Of a stretch of 61,952 nucleotides of DNA, positions 43,612-51,943 are shown piece by piece. The first letter of the stretch is position 1; each line of letters begins with the position of its first letter. Under the pieces are notes generated by a model. It ran no database searches. It was not told the DNA's origin and saw only the letters and a program-made list of their open reading frames with translations. The stretch covers positions 1 through 61,952 of the forward strand of contig CAZFDT010000026.1 in the NCBI GenBank assembly GCA_964518335.1, given 5' to 3'. Source of the stretch: CAZFDT01 sp964518335 (GTDB lineage: Bacteria; Planctomycetota; Phycisphaerae; Phycisphaerales; Phycisphaeraceae). The position numbers and the translations under genes are program-made.

Positions 43612-44073
43612 CTACATCGTCGGGCCGGCGGTCGTCCAGTAGCCAGTGATGCCCGTCGCCGTGATCACCATGTTGCGGTACTTGTACGTGGGGCGTTGCT
43701 GGTGCAGTTCCTTGGCCAGGGCCACGGCGCGGGGCAGCAGGGCGTCGATGGTGGCCCGGTCGCGGATGGGGTGCAGGCCGTTGGCGCGGGCGATCTGGCG
43801 GCGCAGGCCGGCGTAGCGGTCGCGGTAGCGACGGCGGCGGGTCTTGGGTTGCCAGCACATCAGCGGCGGGTCGGGGTGTCGGCACAGCCCGCCGCCGGGT
43901 CGATGCGGCCAGGGGTAGGCGGGGCAAGTGCATTTGGGCCGGTGCTGGTCGGTCAGCTTTCGGCGTGCCCGCCGCTGCTTCTGTGCTTCGCGGATGAGGC
44001 GGTTCTGTGCCCGCCAGTATTCGCGCAGCGGGGCCAGGTCCAGGTCGGCCCAGTATGCCGGTGGCCGTCGCAT
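43612..44073 (-). CDS. Cysteine-containing basic protein of mobile-element type
   Basis: A 153-residue basic protein. The centre has the cluster CTCPAYPWPHRPGGGLCRHPDPP and a later MCWQPKTRRRR. I associate CxCPAYPxPHRPGGGxC segments with planctomycete mobile elements, but no function is known. The cysteines and histidines could bind a metal. It is the first full gene inside the right end of the element, with a 31-base gap from the stranded tail ORF. Confidence 0.6.
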   Translation of the reverse strand: MRRPPAYWADLDLAPLREYWRAQNRLIREAQKQRRARRKLTDQHRPKCTCPAYPWPHRPGGGLCRHPDPPLMCWQPKTRRRRYRDRYAGLRRQIARANGLHPIRDRATIDALLPRAVALAKELHQQRPTYKYRNMVITATGITGYWTTAGPTM

Positions 44074-44104
44074 AGGTGCTCGCTTTCCCGGTCACGCTCG
44101 CCAC

Positions 44105-44314
44105 TCAAGTCGCGTCGATGACGGCCAGGATCGCCCGCCGCTGGTCCGCCGTCAGGCGGGGCCAGGCGGCGATCAATCGGGTAAGATCGGGGTCGTTGGG
44201 CGGGCCGGAGATTGTGGATAACTCGGTGCGCGCACCGGATTGCGCACCGCTTTTGGGCGAAACCGCTGATTTCCCCGTGGATTTTGAGGGATGTTCGGTT
44301 CCGGCATCGCCCAC
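44105..44314 (-). CDS. Stranded integrase tail reading out of attR
   Basis: The frame crosses attR as VGDAG, in the same register as the integrase MGDAG at attL. It then continues for 64 codons: a polar stretch (SKSTGKSAVSPKSGAQSGAR) and a helix (PDLTRLIAAWPRLTADQRRAILAVIDA) before the stop at 44105. In the integrated state it could start only at the GTG at 44314 or at the chromosomal ATG at 44332, neither of which has a good ribosome site. I think it is the natural C-terminus of the integrase in the circular form, not an independent gene. Confidence 0.6.
   Translation of the reverse strand: MGDAGTEHPSKSTGKSAVSPKSGAQSGARTELSTISGPPNDPDLTRLIAAWPRLTADQRRAILAVIDAT
44225..44248. repeat. Right cluster of GCGCACC sites
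   Basis: GGTGCGC at 44225-44231 and GCGCACC at 44230-44236 form a 12-bp palindrome, and another GCGCACC lies at 44242-44248. The spacing of 12 bases between the two forward copies is the same as at the left end. It lies about 50 bases inside attR. Confidence 0.5.
44293..44313 (+). other. attR: right attachment site of the element
   Basis: It matches 32909-32929 over 21 bases with two mismatches and carries the 14-base core TCCGGCATCGCCCA. The sequence to its right is chromosomal and reaches the methyltransferase stop within 26 bases. Confidence 0.88.
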
Positions 44315-44338
44315 TCCCTGAAGTGACGGCAATCGCTA

Positions 44339-45043
44339 CTACAGCATCAGCACCAGCGTGTTGCGGTAAGAGAACTTGCGGTGGACGGGGCGAGTGGCGA
44401 GCAGTTCGTCGCAGGCTTCGACAAGGCCCGGACAGTTGGTGGAGAAGTCGTCAAAAACCACGATGGCGCCCGTCCGGGCGACGAGTAGTGGGAAGAAGAG
44501 GTTGATGTCTTTCTGGACGCCGGCCTTGGTGTGGTCGCCGTCGATCAAGAGAAAACGAATGCCCGGCGTTGGGCCGATGGCTTGTTGGAGCTTGGGGACC
44601 GCCTGATCATTGGGCATGTCGAAGAGGGTGACGTGGTCCCAGAGGTTGACGCGCTTGAGGTTGGCTTCGAAGTTGGCGCGGAGGTCGGAGAGGTCGCCCT
44701 GGGCGACGACGTAGTGGTCTTCCTTGCCGACGTTGCCCCGGAAGTGGTCGATGGCGAAAAGCCGGCCGTTGCCCGAGTCGCGAACGGCGCGAGCGAGAAA
44801 GCTGGTGGAGTACCCCTGCCAGGAGCCGATCTCGACGACGTCGCCCGGGGTGGTCTGCATGTAGCAGAGACTGTAGAGCATCTGCGCGCACTTCACGCTC
44901 ATCATGCCCGGGATGGAGGACGATTCCTCGGCGGCGTCTTCGAGGTCGGTGAGTGTGACCGACTTGAGGCTTGCCGGAAGCTGGGGCTCGGTGCGCTGCT
45001 TGCGGGTTCGTTTCTTCCTGGGGCGAAAGCCAAACACGTGCAC
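44339..45043 (-). CDS. Class I SAM-dependent methyltransferase
   Basis: A 234-residue protein. SAM motif I is GDVVEIGSWQGYSTSFLARAV, followed by LFAIDHFRG, and LLIDGDHTKAGVQKDINLFFPLL with VVFDDF near the C-terminus. This is the pattern of the Methyltransf_24 group that acts on small molecules or glycans. The GTG at 45043 comes nine bases after the stop of the glycosyltransferase gene and follows AAAGGGA. The pair probably modifies a surface glycan. Before the insertion its 3' end would have lain next to tRNA-Val. Confidence 0.8.
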   Translation of the reverse strand: MHVFGFRPRKKRTRKQRTEPQLPASLKSVTLTDLEDAAEESSSIPGMMSVKCAQMLYSLCYMQTTPGDVVEIGSWQGYSTSFLARAVRDSGNGRLFAIDHFRGNVGKEDHYVVAQGDLSDLRANFEANLKRVNLWDHVTLFDMPNDQAVPKLQQAIGPTPGIRFLLIDGDHTKAGVQKDINLFFPLLVARTGAIVVFDDFSTNCPGLVEACDELLATRPVHRKFSYRNTLVLML

Positions 45044-45051
45044 GGTCCCTT

Positions 45052-45927
45052 TCAGCGTCGCGCGAGCATGCGACCCAGGAGCAGGTAGCCCAGGCCGCGC
45101 ACGTACAGACCCGCGTCGGCGGGCAACCGCAACAGCGTCCCGAAGAGCGGCGCCCGTTTGCCCTGCAGTCGCAGACCACACGCCTGCTGGAGCTTGAGGT
45201 TGTTCTTAAGGCTGCGCGGGAGCTGGAATCGAAGGCGATTGGCCATGCGCTCGGCGATGCGGACGCGTTCGACTGCGGCATCGACGTGGTCCAAATCGTG
45301 GGTCCCACTGCGCGTGGAGGCGATCACGGCTTTGCGCTCCCACGCCGGCCGATCGAAAATGGCGCGGTTGAGCAGCCAGTACGCCCATTCGTGCAGGTGC
45401 GCCATGGTCTCATCGAACGGATGGGTGGCGAAGGCTCTGCGGAAGATGATGCCTTCGGTGACGATCGGATTGCCCGCGGTGAGCCAGCGGAGGCAGTTCT
45501 GCTCGGTGAGCTTGCGGGGTCGATGGCGTCGGCGTCGGCGGCCGTGCAAGACATCCACGGCAAACTGCACGCTCGTGGCGGCCGGATGACGCTCCAGAAA
45601 CGGCAGCGGGTCGCAGACCAGATCGTCGCCCGCGGTCAATCGCAGCACCCAAACGCCCCGACCCCGGCGAAGCGCCGCGTTCCATGCCCCGGCGGGCGTG
45701 GCCCATGCCTCGCGCAGCACCGCGACCATCGGGTAACGTCCCGACGAGACAAACGTCTCGATCTGACGGGCCGCGTCGGTGTCGTCCGACGCATCGGCCA
45801 GGACGATCTCGACGCGCGATCGGTCCACGCGCGGAATCACATCCAGCGACGCCAACGTCTGCGACAGACCCTCGGCGCGATCGACTCGTATGAGAATGTT
45901 CAGATCCAGATCAGGCGTATCCGCCAT
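45052..45927 (-). CDS. Family 2-like glycosyltransferase
   Basis: A 291-residue protein. The N-terminus (LDLNILIRVDRAEGLSQTLASL) and IVLADASDDTDAARQIETF give the GT2 nucleotide-binding strand, then WNAALRRGRGVWVLRLTAGDDLV corresponds to the GT2 acceptor/metal region. The DxD is weak (GDD). A C-terminal basic helix (PADAGLYVRGLGYLLLG) may associate with the membrane. It is followed closely by the methyltransferase gene. Donor and acceptor cannot be told. Confidence 0.75.
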   Translation of the reverse strand: MADTPDLDLNILIRVDRAEGLSQTLASLDVIPRVDRSRVEIVLADASDDTDAARQIETFVSSGRYPMVAVLREAWATPAGAWNAALRRGRGVWVLRLTAGDDLVCDPLPFLERHPAATSVQFAVDVLHGRRRRRHRPRKLTEQNCLRWLTAGNPIVTEGIIFRRAFATHPFDETMAHLHEWAYWLLNRAIFDRPAWERKAVIASTRSGTHDLDHVDAAVERVRIAERMANRLRFQLPRSLKNNLKLQQACGLRLQGKRAPLFGTLLRLPADAGLYVRGLGYLLLGRMLARR

Positions 45928-46057
45928 GTGCGGCCCTCATCAAGCTGACCGACCATCCACGCCCCCTCGCCCTCCGTCGCCGACGACCGCAACGGCATCC
46001 CGGACAGACGCATCTTGTACGGGAATCGCGGCCCCGTGTAAACACCGCCACACGCGA

Positions 46058-46075
46058 CATCGACGGTTGTCGATG
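46058..46075. repeat. Perfect palindrome CATCGAC-GGTT-GTCGATG
   Basis: Seven-base arms with a four-base loop lie in the 218-base gap (45928-46145) between two minus-strand genes. There is no T-tract. It may be an operator for the glycosyltransferase operon or a structural end of the upstream transcript. I see nothing else in the gap. Confidence 0.4.
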
Positions 46076-46145
46076 CTCGGCAACGTCTGGGCAGACCGGG
46101 CAAGCCGCCCGCGCGGTTATGCGGACGCCGCGCCGCCACGCCGGG

Positions 46146-48044
46146 TCACGCCGGATCGGGATCGACCTGCCTCGCCAAGGCGACCATGCGGTCGCGCAAC
46201 TGGGCGACGACCTCCTCGTCGGACATGTCCGGCGGCGGGTCGAACGGTTGGCCGTAGATCACCGTGGTGCGCGATGGGCAGAGGAAGTGCCAGAGCATGT
46301 GGTGCTTGCGGGGCGTGCCGTGAATCCATACGGGCACGATGCGGGCGTCGGCGCGACGTGCGATCATGGCGATGCCGGCGCGGAACGGCTGAAGATCCCG
46401 GTGCGTCCGTTGCAGTGACCCTTCGGGGAAGAGGCCGACGATATCGCCCTGCTTGAGCACCGCCACGAGCTGGCGGATCTTGTTGAGGTCGCTGCTGGCC
46501 TTGTCCAGGGCGATGGGCCTGACCGTCCGCCATAGCGGCGCGGCGAAGCGGAACTGGTAGTTGGTGAGCATGAGCCAGCGCACCATCCGGGGGATGCCGC
46601 TCTGGATGACGAATGGATCGAGGCCCGTGGTGTGGTTGGCGGCTAGGATCACGGGGCCGGTGATCGGCACGTTGTGGCGGCCGACCCAGCGCACGCGGTG
46701 CCACACCAGCGCGTATAGGCGATTGATGCGGCCCAGCACGTTGGCGAACGACGATGGCAGCGGGCCCGATCGCATATACCGCCACGCCCAGATCAGACCG
46801 AACACCACCATGCCCGGCCCCGTCCACTTGAGGATGGCGACCAGGTCGTCATCGGCGTTGGGCAGCTTCCAGACGCAGTAATGAACCACGAGGATCAGGG
46901 CGTTATCGACCACGGCGGTGATGCCCATGACGCGGCCGCGGATGTAGCTGGGCGACAGCGACTGCACGAGGGTGAGCGCCGCGATGATGGCGATGTTGCC
47001 GAACAGGCCGACCATGAACGCCAGAGGCAGTCCGATGCGTTCGCTGGGGCTGAGGACGAAGGCGAAAACACAGGCGCCGGCGCCGGCCATGCCCAGGGCA
47101 AGGACAGTCGGCGACTCGCGCCGCGTGCGAATGAGTCCGATGACCAGGGCGCCGGCCAGCATGCCAAAACCCAGCGCCGGACCGACGCGACTGAACACCG
47201 CAAGCAGTTCGTTGTCGGCCGTGCCGTAGTTGAGCTTGGCGACGGCGAGGATGCCGCTGTACACAGCCGCCGCGATGCCCCAGATCAGCCCGTGGATCAA
47301 GACCAGCAGTGCCAGGCGTCGGTGCGTCAGGAGGTAGGCTGCGCCCCCGCGCGACGACGACACGCGTCGCGACGACAGGCTTGAGCGGCGCGCGACGGGG
47401 CGCAGGAAGGCGAAGAAAAGGCCGGATACACCGTAAAAAGCCATGGCCAGCAGCAGCGCCCGCCGCACCGTCGATCGCACGTGCACATCAATGAGGAATG
47501 GCGCGATGATCTGGCCGATCATCGCGGCGATGACCGTGATGGTGAGGATCACCGCATTGGCGGGCTGAAGCTGGGAGCGCGGCACAAGGTCGGGCACGAT
47601 GGCGTTGCGCACGGGGTTGAACGACGCGGCGCAGCAGCCGATGGCGAAGAGCATGGCGAACACTTTCCACTGTTGGTCGTCAGGCAGCTTCGCCTCGGCG
47701 ACCGCCAGCGGGATCATCGCCATGGCGAGGATGAGCAGCGAGGCGCGCGTCTCATCGCATGCCAGCAGCATCCACTTGCGCGACAAGCGGTCGGCCAGCC
47801 AGCCCATGGGAATGCTCAGCAGCACGTAAGGCAGCACGAAGAAGAACTGCGTCTGGGAGTTGACCCCCGCTGACGGCGTGGCCATCTCGAAGGCGCCCAG
47901 CAGCGCCAGCGCCGACGACATGATCATGCGATCGCCAAATCCACTGGCCGCGGTGGACGTCCACATCAACACAAAGTTGACGTTCCGCCACAGCGGCGAC
48001 TCGGGGCGCGGCATGTGCGGCGGCAGCGGAGTGATCAGTGCCAT
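46146..48044 (-). CDS. MFS transporter fused to a 1-acylglycerol-3-phosphate acyltransferase
   Basis: Residues 1-420 form an MFS permease with about 12 helices (GWLADRLSRKWMLLACDE is the loop 2-3 motif). Residues 440-632 form a PlsC-type acyltransferase with NHTTGLD (HX4D) and LFPEGSLQR. The arrangement is like LplT joined to the acyltransferase part of Aas, the lysophospholipid flippase and re-acylation system. No acyl-ACP synthetase domain is seen here. The ATG at 48044 is preferred; a GTG at 48071 is in frame. It would import or flip lysophospholipid and acylate it. Confidence 0.85.
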   Translation of the reverse strand: MALITPLPPHMPRPESPLWRNVNFVLMWTSTAASGFGDRMIMSSALALLGAFEMATPSAGVNSQTQFFFVLPYVLLSIPMGWLADRLSRKWMLLACDETRASLLILAMAMIPLAVAEAKLPDDQQWKVFAMLFAIGCCAASFNPVRNAIVPDLVPRSQLQPANAVILTITVIAAMIGQIIAPFLIDVHVRSTVRRALLLAMAFYGVSGLFFAFLRPVARRSSLSSRRVSSSRGGAAYLLTHRRLALLVLIHGLIWGIAAAVYSGILAVAKLNYGTADNELLAVFSRVGPALGFGMLAGALVIGLIRTRRESPTVLALGMAGAGACVFAFVLSPSERIGLPLAFMVGLFGNIAIIAALTLVQSLSPSYIRGRVMGITAVVDNALILVVHYCVWKLPNADDDLVAILKWTGPGMVVFGLIWAWRYMRSGPLPSSFANVLGRINRLYALVWHRVRWVGRHNVPITGPVILAANHTTGLDPFVIQSGIPRMVRWLMLTNYQFRFAAPLWRTVRPIALDKASSDLNKIRQLVAVLKQGDIVGLFPEGSLQRTHRDLQPFRAGIAMIARRADARIVPVWIHGTPRKHHMLWHFLCPSRTTVIYGQPFDPPPDMSDEEVVAQLRDRMVALARQVDPDPA

Positions 48045-48095
48045 TGCCGCCAAGGATAGCACACGGCTCACGTCACACGGCAGGCTCGATCACGC

Positions 48096-48653
48096 TCAAT
48101 CCGCCAACGCGCGAAGCGCCGCCGCAACAGCATCCGCCTCGGGGCGACCTTCGACCAGGACATGGCCCACGGCGTCGGTCAACACAGGGATGCGATCGCG
48201 GTAGGCGCGCATCCAGTCGCGATGGGTGGTGATGTCTCGTTTGGTGAACGTGACGTTGCTGTCGGCGATGAGTGGGCGAACGATGGCTTCGAGCCGATCG
48301 CACAGCGGGCAGTCGCCGTGGCCGTAGAGAAACAGCTCGTGGGCCTGTCGGTCGGCACAGCGCCAGCATTGGGCGAACTGAGGCTCGATCATCTCGCCAC
48401 AGGTCGGACATACCCACGGCTCGCCCTCCGGTGTCTGATCGCGCTCGGCCTGGAACTGCGCGACCACGTCCGCTGCGGCCTGTGCGTCCTCCTCGCGCAC
48501 ATGAACCGTGGGATATGCTGCAGTGAACGGCACTTCCCCCACCCCCATCCGCAGCGACTCGCCTTGCACCACGGCGAGGATGCCCTCCGCCTCCAGGAGC
48601 GTCCGCACCAGATGCGCCTCGGCGCCGTGCTGTGCTTGATAGACACGCACCAT
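48096..48653 (-). CDS. DUF2007, zinc ribbon and glutaredoxin-like fusion
   Basis: Residues 1-70 are a DUF2007 (putative signal-transducing) domain: MVRVYQAQHGAEAHLVRTLLEAEGI. Residues 80-105 hold a zinc ribbon (CPTCGE...CWRC). Residues 108-185 are a glutaredoxin-like domain with a CPLC active-site motif (YGHGDCPLCDRLEAI) and RIPVL before the cis-proline position. The combination of a regulatory domain with a redox domain is unusual. It lies divergent from the RsbU-type gene. Confidence 0.75.
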   Translation of the reverse strand: MVRVYQAQHGAEAHLVRTLLEAEGILAVVQGESLRMGVGEVPFTAAYPTVHVREEDAQAAADVVAQFQAERDQTPEGEPWVCPTCGEMIEPQFAQCWRCADRQAHELFLYGHGDCPLCDRLEAIVRPLIADSNVTFTKRDITTHRDWMRAYRDRIPVLTDAVGHVLVEGRPEADAVAAALRALAD

Positions 48654-48699
48654 TTCTACAGTTTACACCCGCGAACTGGCCCGGCGTTATCATGCTGGC

Positions 48700-50832
48700 G
48701 TGCGCATGTCGATACGCTGGAAACTGCTGGTACTCCTGCTGGCCATCGCCCTGGTCCCCCTGGCGGTGGTGACGTTTGTCGGGCAGCGAAGCGCCCGCAG
48801 GCTGGGGACCGACTTCGCCGACCAGACCGGCCGGATTCTCGCCCAATCGGCCGAGCACCACCTACTGACGATCGTCGATCACGCCGCCAGGACGATTTAC
48901 CGGCAGCGCCAACTCGTTGAGTTGGCGCTGTCGCGTCAGGCCCTGGAGGTGGAGGCCCGGCTTGCCCATCGACCGCGCGAGGGCGTGCGCGTCCTGTTCG
49001 ACACCGACTTCGACGAGGCGCGGAGTCTGCCCGTGCCACTGCAACCGTCGCCCCGGCATGTCGCCCCAGGACCCGACGGCCGGCGCCGACCGCTCATGCT
49101 CTGCTATGTCACCCAGGTCGTACGCCTGGCGCCCGGTGTTGAACGCGAGCAGGTGGCCGACGACATCGCCAGAGTGGCCGACCTTACCGACGCTTATCGT
49201 CCACTGCAGCAGACCTATGACGATCTGATCTACTGGCAGTTCACCGCTCTGGAGTCGGGTGTTCACACGTCCTACCCCGGCAAGGGGTCCTACCCTGCGG
49301 ACTTCGACGCGCGGACAAGGCCGTGGTACGTCCGCGCCAGGGAAGCAGGCGAGACGATCTGGGTGCCGCCGACGCGCGACGCGCTGACAGGCAACGTGAT
49401 GATGGCCTGCGCCATGCCGGTGAAGCGACCCGACGGCCGCTTCGCGGGAGTGACGGCGATCGACGTGTCGCTGGGCGAAATGATGAAGAAGATCGCCATG
49501 CCCCGCGCGTGGCAGAAGCATGCGCAGGTCATGCTCGTGCATGTGGACGAGAACGCATCGCCCGACCTGCCGCTGGTGCTGGTCAGCCAGCGCGACGACG
49601 ACGATGCGGACCGATCCTGGCGAGCTGAAATGCTTGCTCGCCCGCTGCGAACCGATGATCCCGGTCAGGCGCGGCTGATCATGTCGGACATGCTCGCGGG
49701 CCTGGAGAACGTCAGGGAGTTGAGCGCGGGCGGCAAGACCTGGCTTTGCTCATACGGGCCGGTGAGCGACATGGGAAGCTACTTCATGGTGATGGTTCCC
49801 CAAGACGAGATCGTTGCGGAGGCGAAGCGGGTCGAACTGCAGATGCTGTCGCGGACGTGGGGGCAACTGCATCTGACGGCGGGGATCGCGCTTGCGGTGC
49901 TCGCCCTGACGGTGGCGGCGGGGCTGCTGGCGTCGCGGCATTTCACGCACCCGGTGCAGCAACTCGCCGACGCCGCGGCCCAAATCGCCGCCGGCGACCT
50001 GGACGCGCGTGTCGAGATCCACACGGGCGACGAATTGAGCCGCCTCGGCCGCACATTCAACGACATGGTCCCGAAGCTGCGCGACCTGATGACCGTGCGC
50101 CAATCGCTGTCGCTGGCGATGGAGGTACAGCAGAGCCTGCTCCCGGCCGCCGCCCCCACCGTCGAGGGCCTGGACATCGCCGGGCACAGCATCTACTGCG
50201 ACGAGACCGGCGGTGATTATTACGACTTTCTCACCGTCGAGGAGATCGGTTCGCACGTCGTGGGGATTGTGGTGGGTGATGTGACTGGCCACGGCGTTGC
50301 TGCCGCCCTGCTCATGGCTACCGCCCGCGCCCTGATCCGCGGCCGACTCGACACGCCACAGCCACTGGCCGACACCATGACGCACGTCAACCGCCACCTG
50401 TCCATCGATCGCCTGCCCGGCCGCTTCATGACCCTCTTCTGCTGCGTCATCGACGCCCGTGCGCGGCTGGTGCGGTGGACCAGCGCGGGCCACGATCCGG
50501 CCATCGTGTACCACCCCGGCGACGACCGCTTCAGCGAGTGGGACGGCGAGGATCTGCCGCTGGGCATCGACCCGTGCTGGCAATACCACGAGCGTTCCCG
50601 GACGGGCTGGAGCCCCGGCGACGTGGTTGTGGTAGGGACCGATGGCATCTGGGAGTGCCGCAATCATGCCGGCGAACAATTCGGCAAAGACCGCCTCCGT
50701 CAGGTGATCCGCAGGCACGCCACCGGCTCGGCCGCTAAGATCAGCCGCGCCATCACCGACGCCGTCGGGTCCTACCGCGGCGATCGCCCCCAGCAAGATG
50801 ACATCACGCTGGTGGTCGTCAAGCTGCTGTAG
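48700..50832 (+). CDS. RsbU/SpoIIE-type phosphatase receptor with Cache and HAMP domains
   Basis: A membrane receptor of about 710 residues. One helix (LLVLLLAIALVPLAVV) is followed by an extracellular Cache-like sensor with FDARTRPWYVRAREAG and LTGNVMMACAMPV. The second helix is near residue 395, then a HAMP domain (HPVQQLADAAAQIAAGDLDARVEI) and a PP2C-type SpoIIE phosphatase (DIAGHSIYCDETGGDYYDF, GDVTGHGVAAALLMA, VGTDGIWECRN). Such proteins dephosphorylate anti-anti-sigma factors to turn on sigma factor pathways. GTG at 48700 and ATG at 48706 are both possible starts. No anti-sigma pair is in the window. Confidence 0.9.
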   Translation: MRMSIRWKLLVLLLAIALVPLAVVTFVGQRSARRLGTDFADQTGRILAQSAEHHLLTIVDHAARTIYRQRQLVELALSRQALEVEARLAHRPREGVRVLFDTDFDEARSLPVPLQPSPRHVAPGPDGRRRPLMLCYVTQVVRLAPGVEREQVADDIARVADLTDAYRPLQQTYDDLIYWQFTALESGVHTSYPGKGSYPADFDARTRPWYVRAREAGETIWVPPTRDALTGNVMMACAMPVKRPDGRFAGVTAIDVSLGEMMKKIAMPRAWQKHAQVMLVHVDENASPDLPLVLVSQRDDDDADRSWRAEMLARPLRTDDPGQARLIMSDMLAGLENVRELSAGGKTWLCSYGPVSDMGSYFMVMVPQDEIVAEAKRVELQMLSRTWGQLHLTAGIALAVLALTVAAGLLASRHFTHPVQQLADAAAQIAAGDLDARVEIHTGDELSRLGRTFNDMVPKLRDLMTVRQSLSLAMEVQQSLLPAAAPTVEGLDIAGHSIYCDETGGDYYDFLTVEEIGSHVVGIVVGDVTGHGVAAALLMATARALIRGRLDTPQPLADTMTHVNRHLSIDRLPGRFMTLFCCVIDARARLVRWTSAGHDPAIVYHPGDDRFSEWDGEDLPLGIDPCWQYHERSRTGWSPGDVVVVGTDGIWECRNHAGEQFGKDRLRQVIRRHATGSAAKISRAITDAVGSYRGDRPQQDDITLVVVKLL

Positions 50833-50851
50833 TTCACTGCAACACGCCGGC

Positions 50852-51922
50852 TCACGGCTCGGTGGTGATCGCTTCCTCGGCCCACGCCCGCATGCGCATT
50901 GTCGAGAGCGCCACGTAGTTGCCGTTGCGCGACACCACCAGATCCTCCAGGCTCGGCGAGTCGGTGTTGACGGCCACGGAATCGATCACCAGCGACGGCC
51001 GCGACGCGACAGCGTCCGTCACAGGCGTCATGTCCTCGGCGCGAAGACGCTGGCTCGTGATGACGATCAACTGCTCGGGATTGGACGCCAGCGCCATCGT
51101 GATGGCTGGACCCAGTTGGTCGGCGGTCGGCGCCAGGGCGTGCAGGAACTCTTCGAGCTTCTCCGCGCTGAGCGACGCCAGGCCGATCGCCCCGCCGCCA
51201 AAAGCCGCAGGCTTGGCCGCGTCGGTCCCGACGATGGCGAGGTTGAGCTTGACGTTCGGGTGGTTGAGCCCCTTGGCCAGCGCCGAAACGACCATCGCCC
51301 GCGCGTCCTCGGCCGAGTCGAACGGATCGTACACGATCGCCGTCTTCTTGCTCAGGGGCAGCCCCAGCACGTTGGGGTGCTCGATCTGCAGCGGGTTGGC
51401 CGTGGGGTCGAACGTGAAGACCTTCAACGCCAGATGCGTTGGGTCATCGAAGTTCGTACCGGGCTCGGGGCTCTTCCCGGCCAGCGTGACCAGCGCGAAG
51501 ATGCACGCCGCCAACACGCTCAGCACCAGTGTGCAGAACACGGCCACGGTGGCGATGCGCACGGCTTTGCGCTGACGCTTGGCGGCGGTGGGAATATGCA
51601 CACCGGCGTCGATCGTCACCACGCGACCCGTGCTGGTGACGAACGTCTGATGCGTCGCGGCGGCGATGGCCTCGGCAGGTTGGGCCGGTACGGCCCGGCC
51701 CGGCGACTCGGGACGCCCCGGCGCCTCGGGCCGGCCACCGCCGGGCGTGTCCGGGCGATCCGGCCTCGACAGCGCCTCGGCTCGCTGGGCGCCGCCCTTG
51801 CCCGGCACGGTCATCAGCGTCCCGCACGCCGAGCACCGGCACACGCCGCCGGCAAATCCAATGTCCAGCTCCAGCAGCTCACTGCAACTGGGACACTCCA
51901 GCTCGATCATGTCAGCAGCCAT
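50852..51922 (-). CDS. Zinc-ribbon membrane protein with a soluble C-terminal domain
   Basis: The N-terminus has a CPSC...CRCSACG zinc ribbon, common in planctomycete proteins. A proline/glycine/arginine-rich linker leads to a single membrane helix (about residues 122-148). The C-terminal 200 residues look alpha/beta and include TAIVYDPFDSAEDARAMVVSALAKGL, possibly related to von Willebrand A-like folds, but no metal motif is visible. It is the last gene of the hsp20-lon-sppA operon, starting 21 bases after sppA. An in-frame ATG at 51910 is possible. Confidence 0.6.
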   Translation of the reverse strand: MAADMIELECPSCSELLELDIGFAGGVCRCSACGTLMTVPGKGGAQRAEALSRPDRPDTPGGGRPEAPGRPESPGRAVPAQPAEAIAAATHQTFVTSTGRVVTIDAGVHIPTAAKRQRKAVRIATVAVFCTLVLSVLAACIFALVTLAGKSPEPGTNFDDPTHLALKVFTFDPTANPLQIEHPNVLGLPLSKKTAIVYDPFDSAEDARAMVVSALAKGLNHPNVKLNLAIVGTDAAKPAAFGGGAIGLASLSAEKLEEFLHALAPTADQLGPAITMALASNPEQLIVITSQRLRAEDMTPVTDAVASRPSLVIDSVAVNTDSPSLEDLVVSRNGNYVALSTMRMRAWAEEAITTEP

Positions 51923-51943
51923 CGCATCACTCCCGAAGATGGA

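Larger units (their letters stand above)
32909..44313 (-). mobile_element. Integrative element in tRNA-Val, satellite-like, about 11.4 kb
   Basis: It is bounded by the attL and attR repeats and has the integrase at the tRNA end. All genes run in one direction on the minus strand. One block (39751 to 32889) codes for two MerR/AlpA-like proteins, zinc ribbon, primase-polymerase-like protein, D5-type helicase, resolvase-like nuclease, DUF5681-like protein, terminase-small-like protein, XRE regulator and integrase. The other block holds the orphan 409-residue protein and envelope proteins. No capsid, tail, portal, large terminase, relaxase or conjugation gene is visible. The best fit is a phage satellite or a mobilisable replicative island; carriage by a helper phage is not shown. 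Confidence 0.85.

Noticed and set aside
32909..44313. Complete prophage
   Set aside because: No portal, capsid, large terminase, tail or lysis gene could be recognised, so a full prophage is not supported.
45900..46139. 79-codon ORF in the gap before the MFS-acyltransferase gene
   Set aside because: It overlaps the start of the glycosyltransferase gene, has no ribosome site and no recognisable feature.
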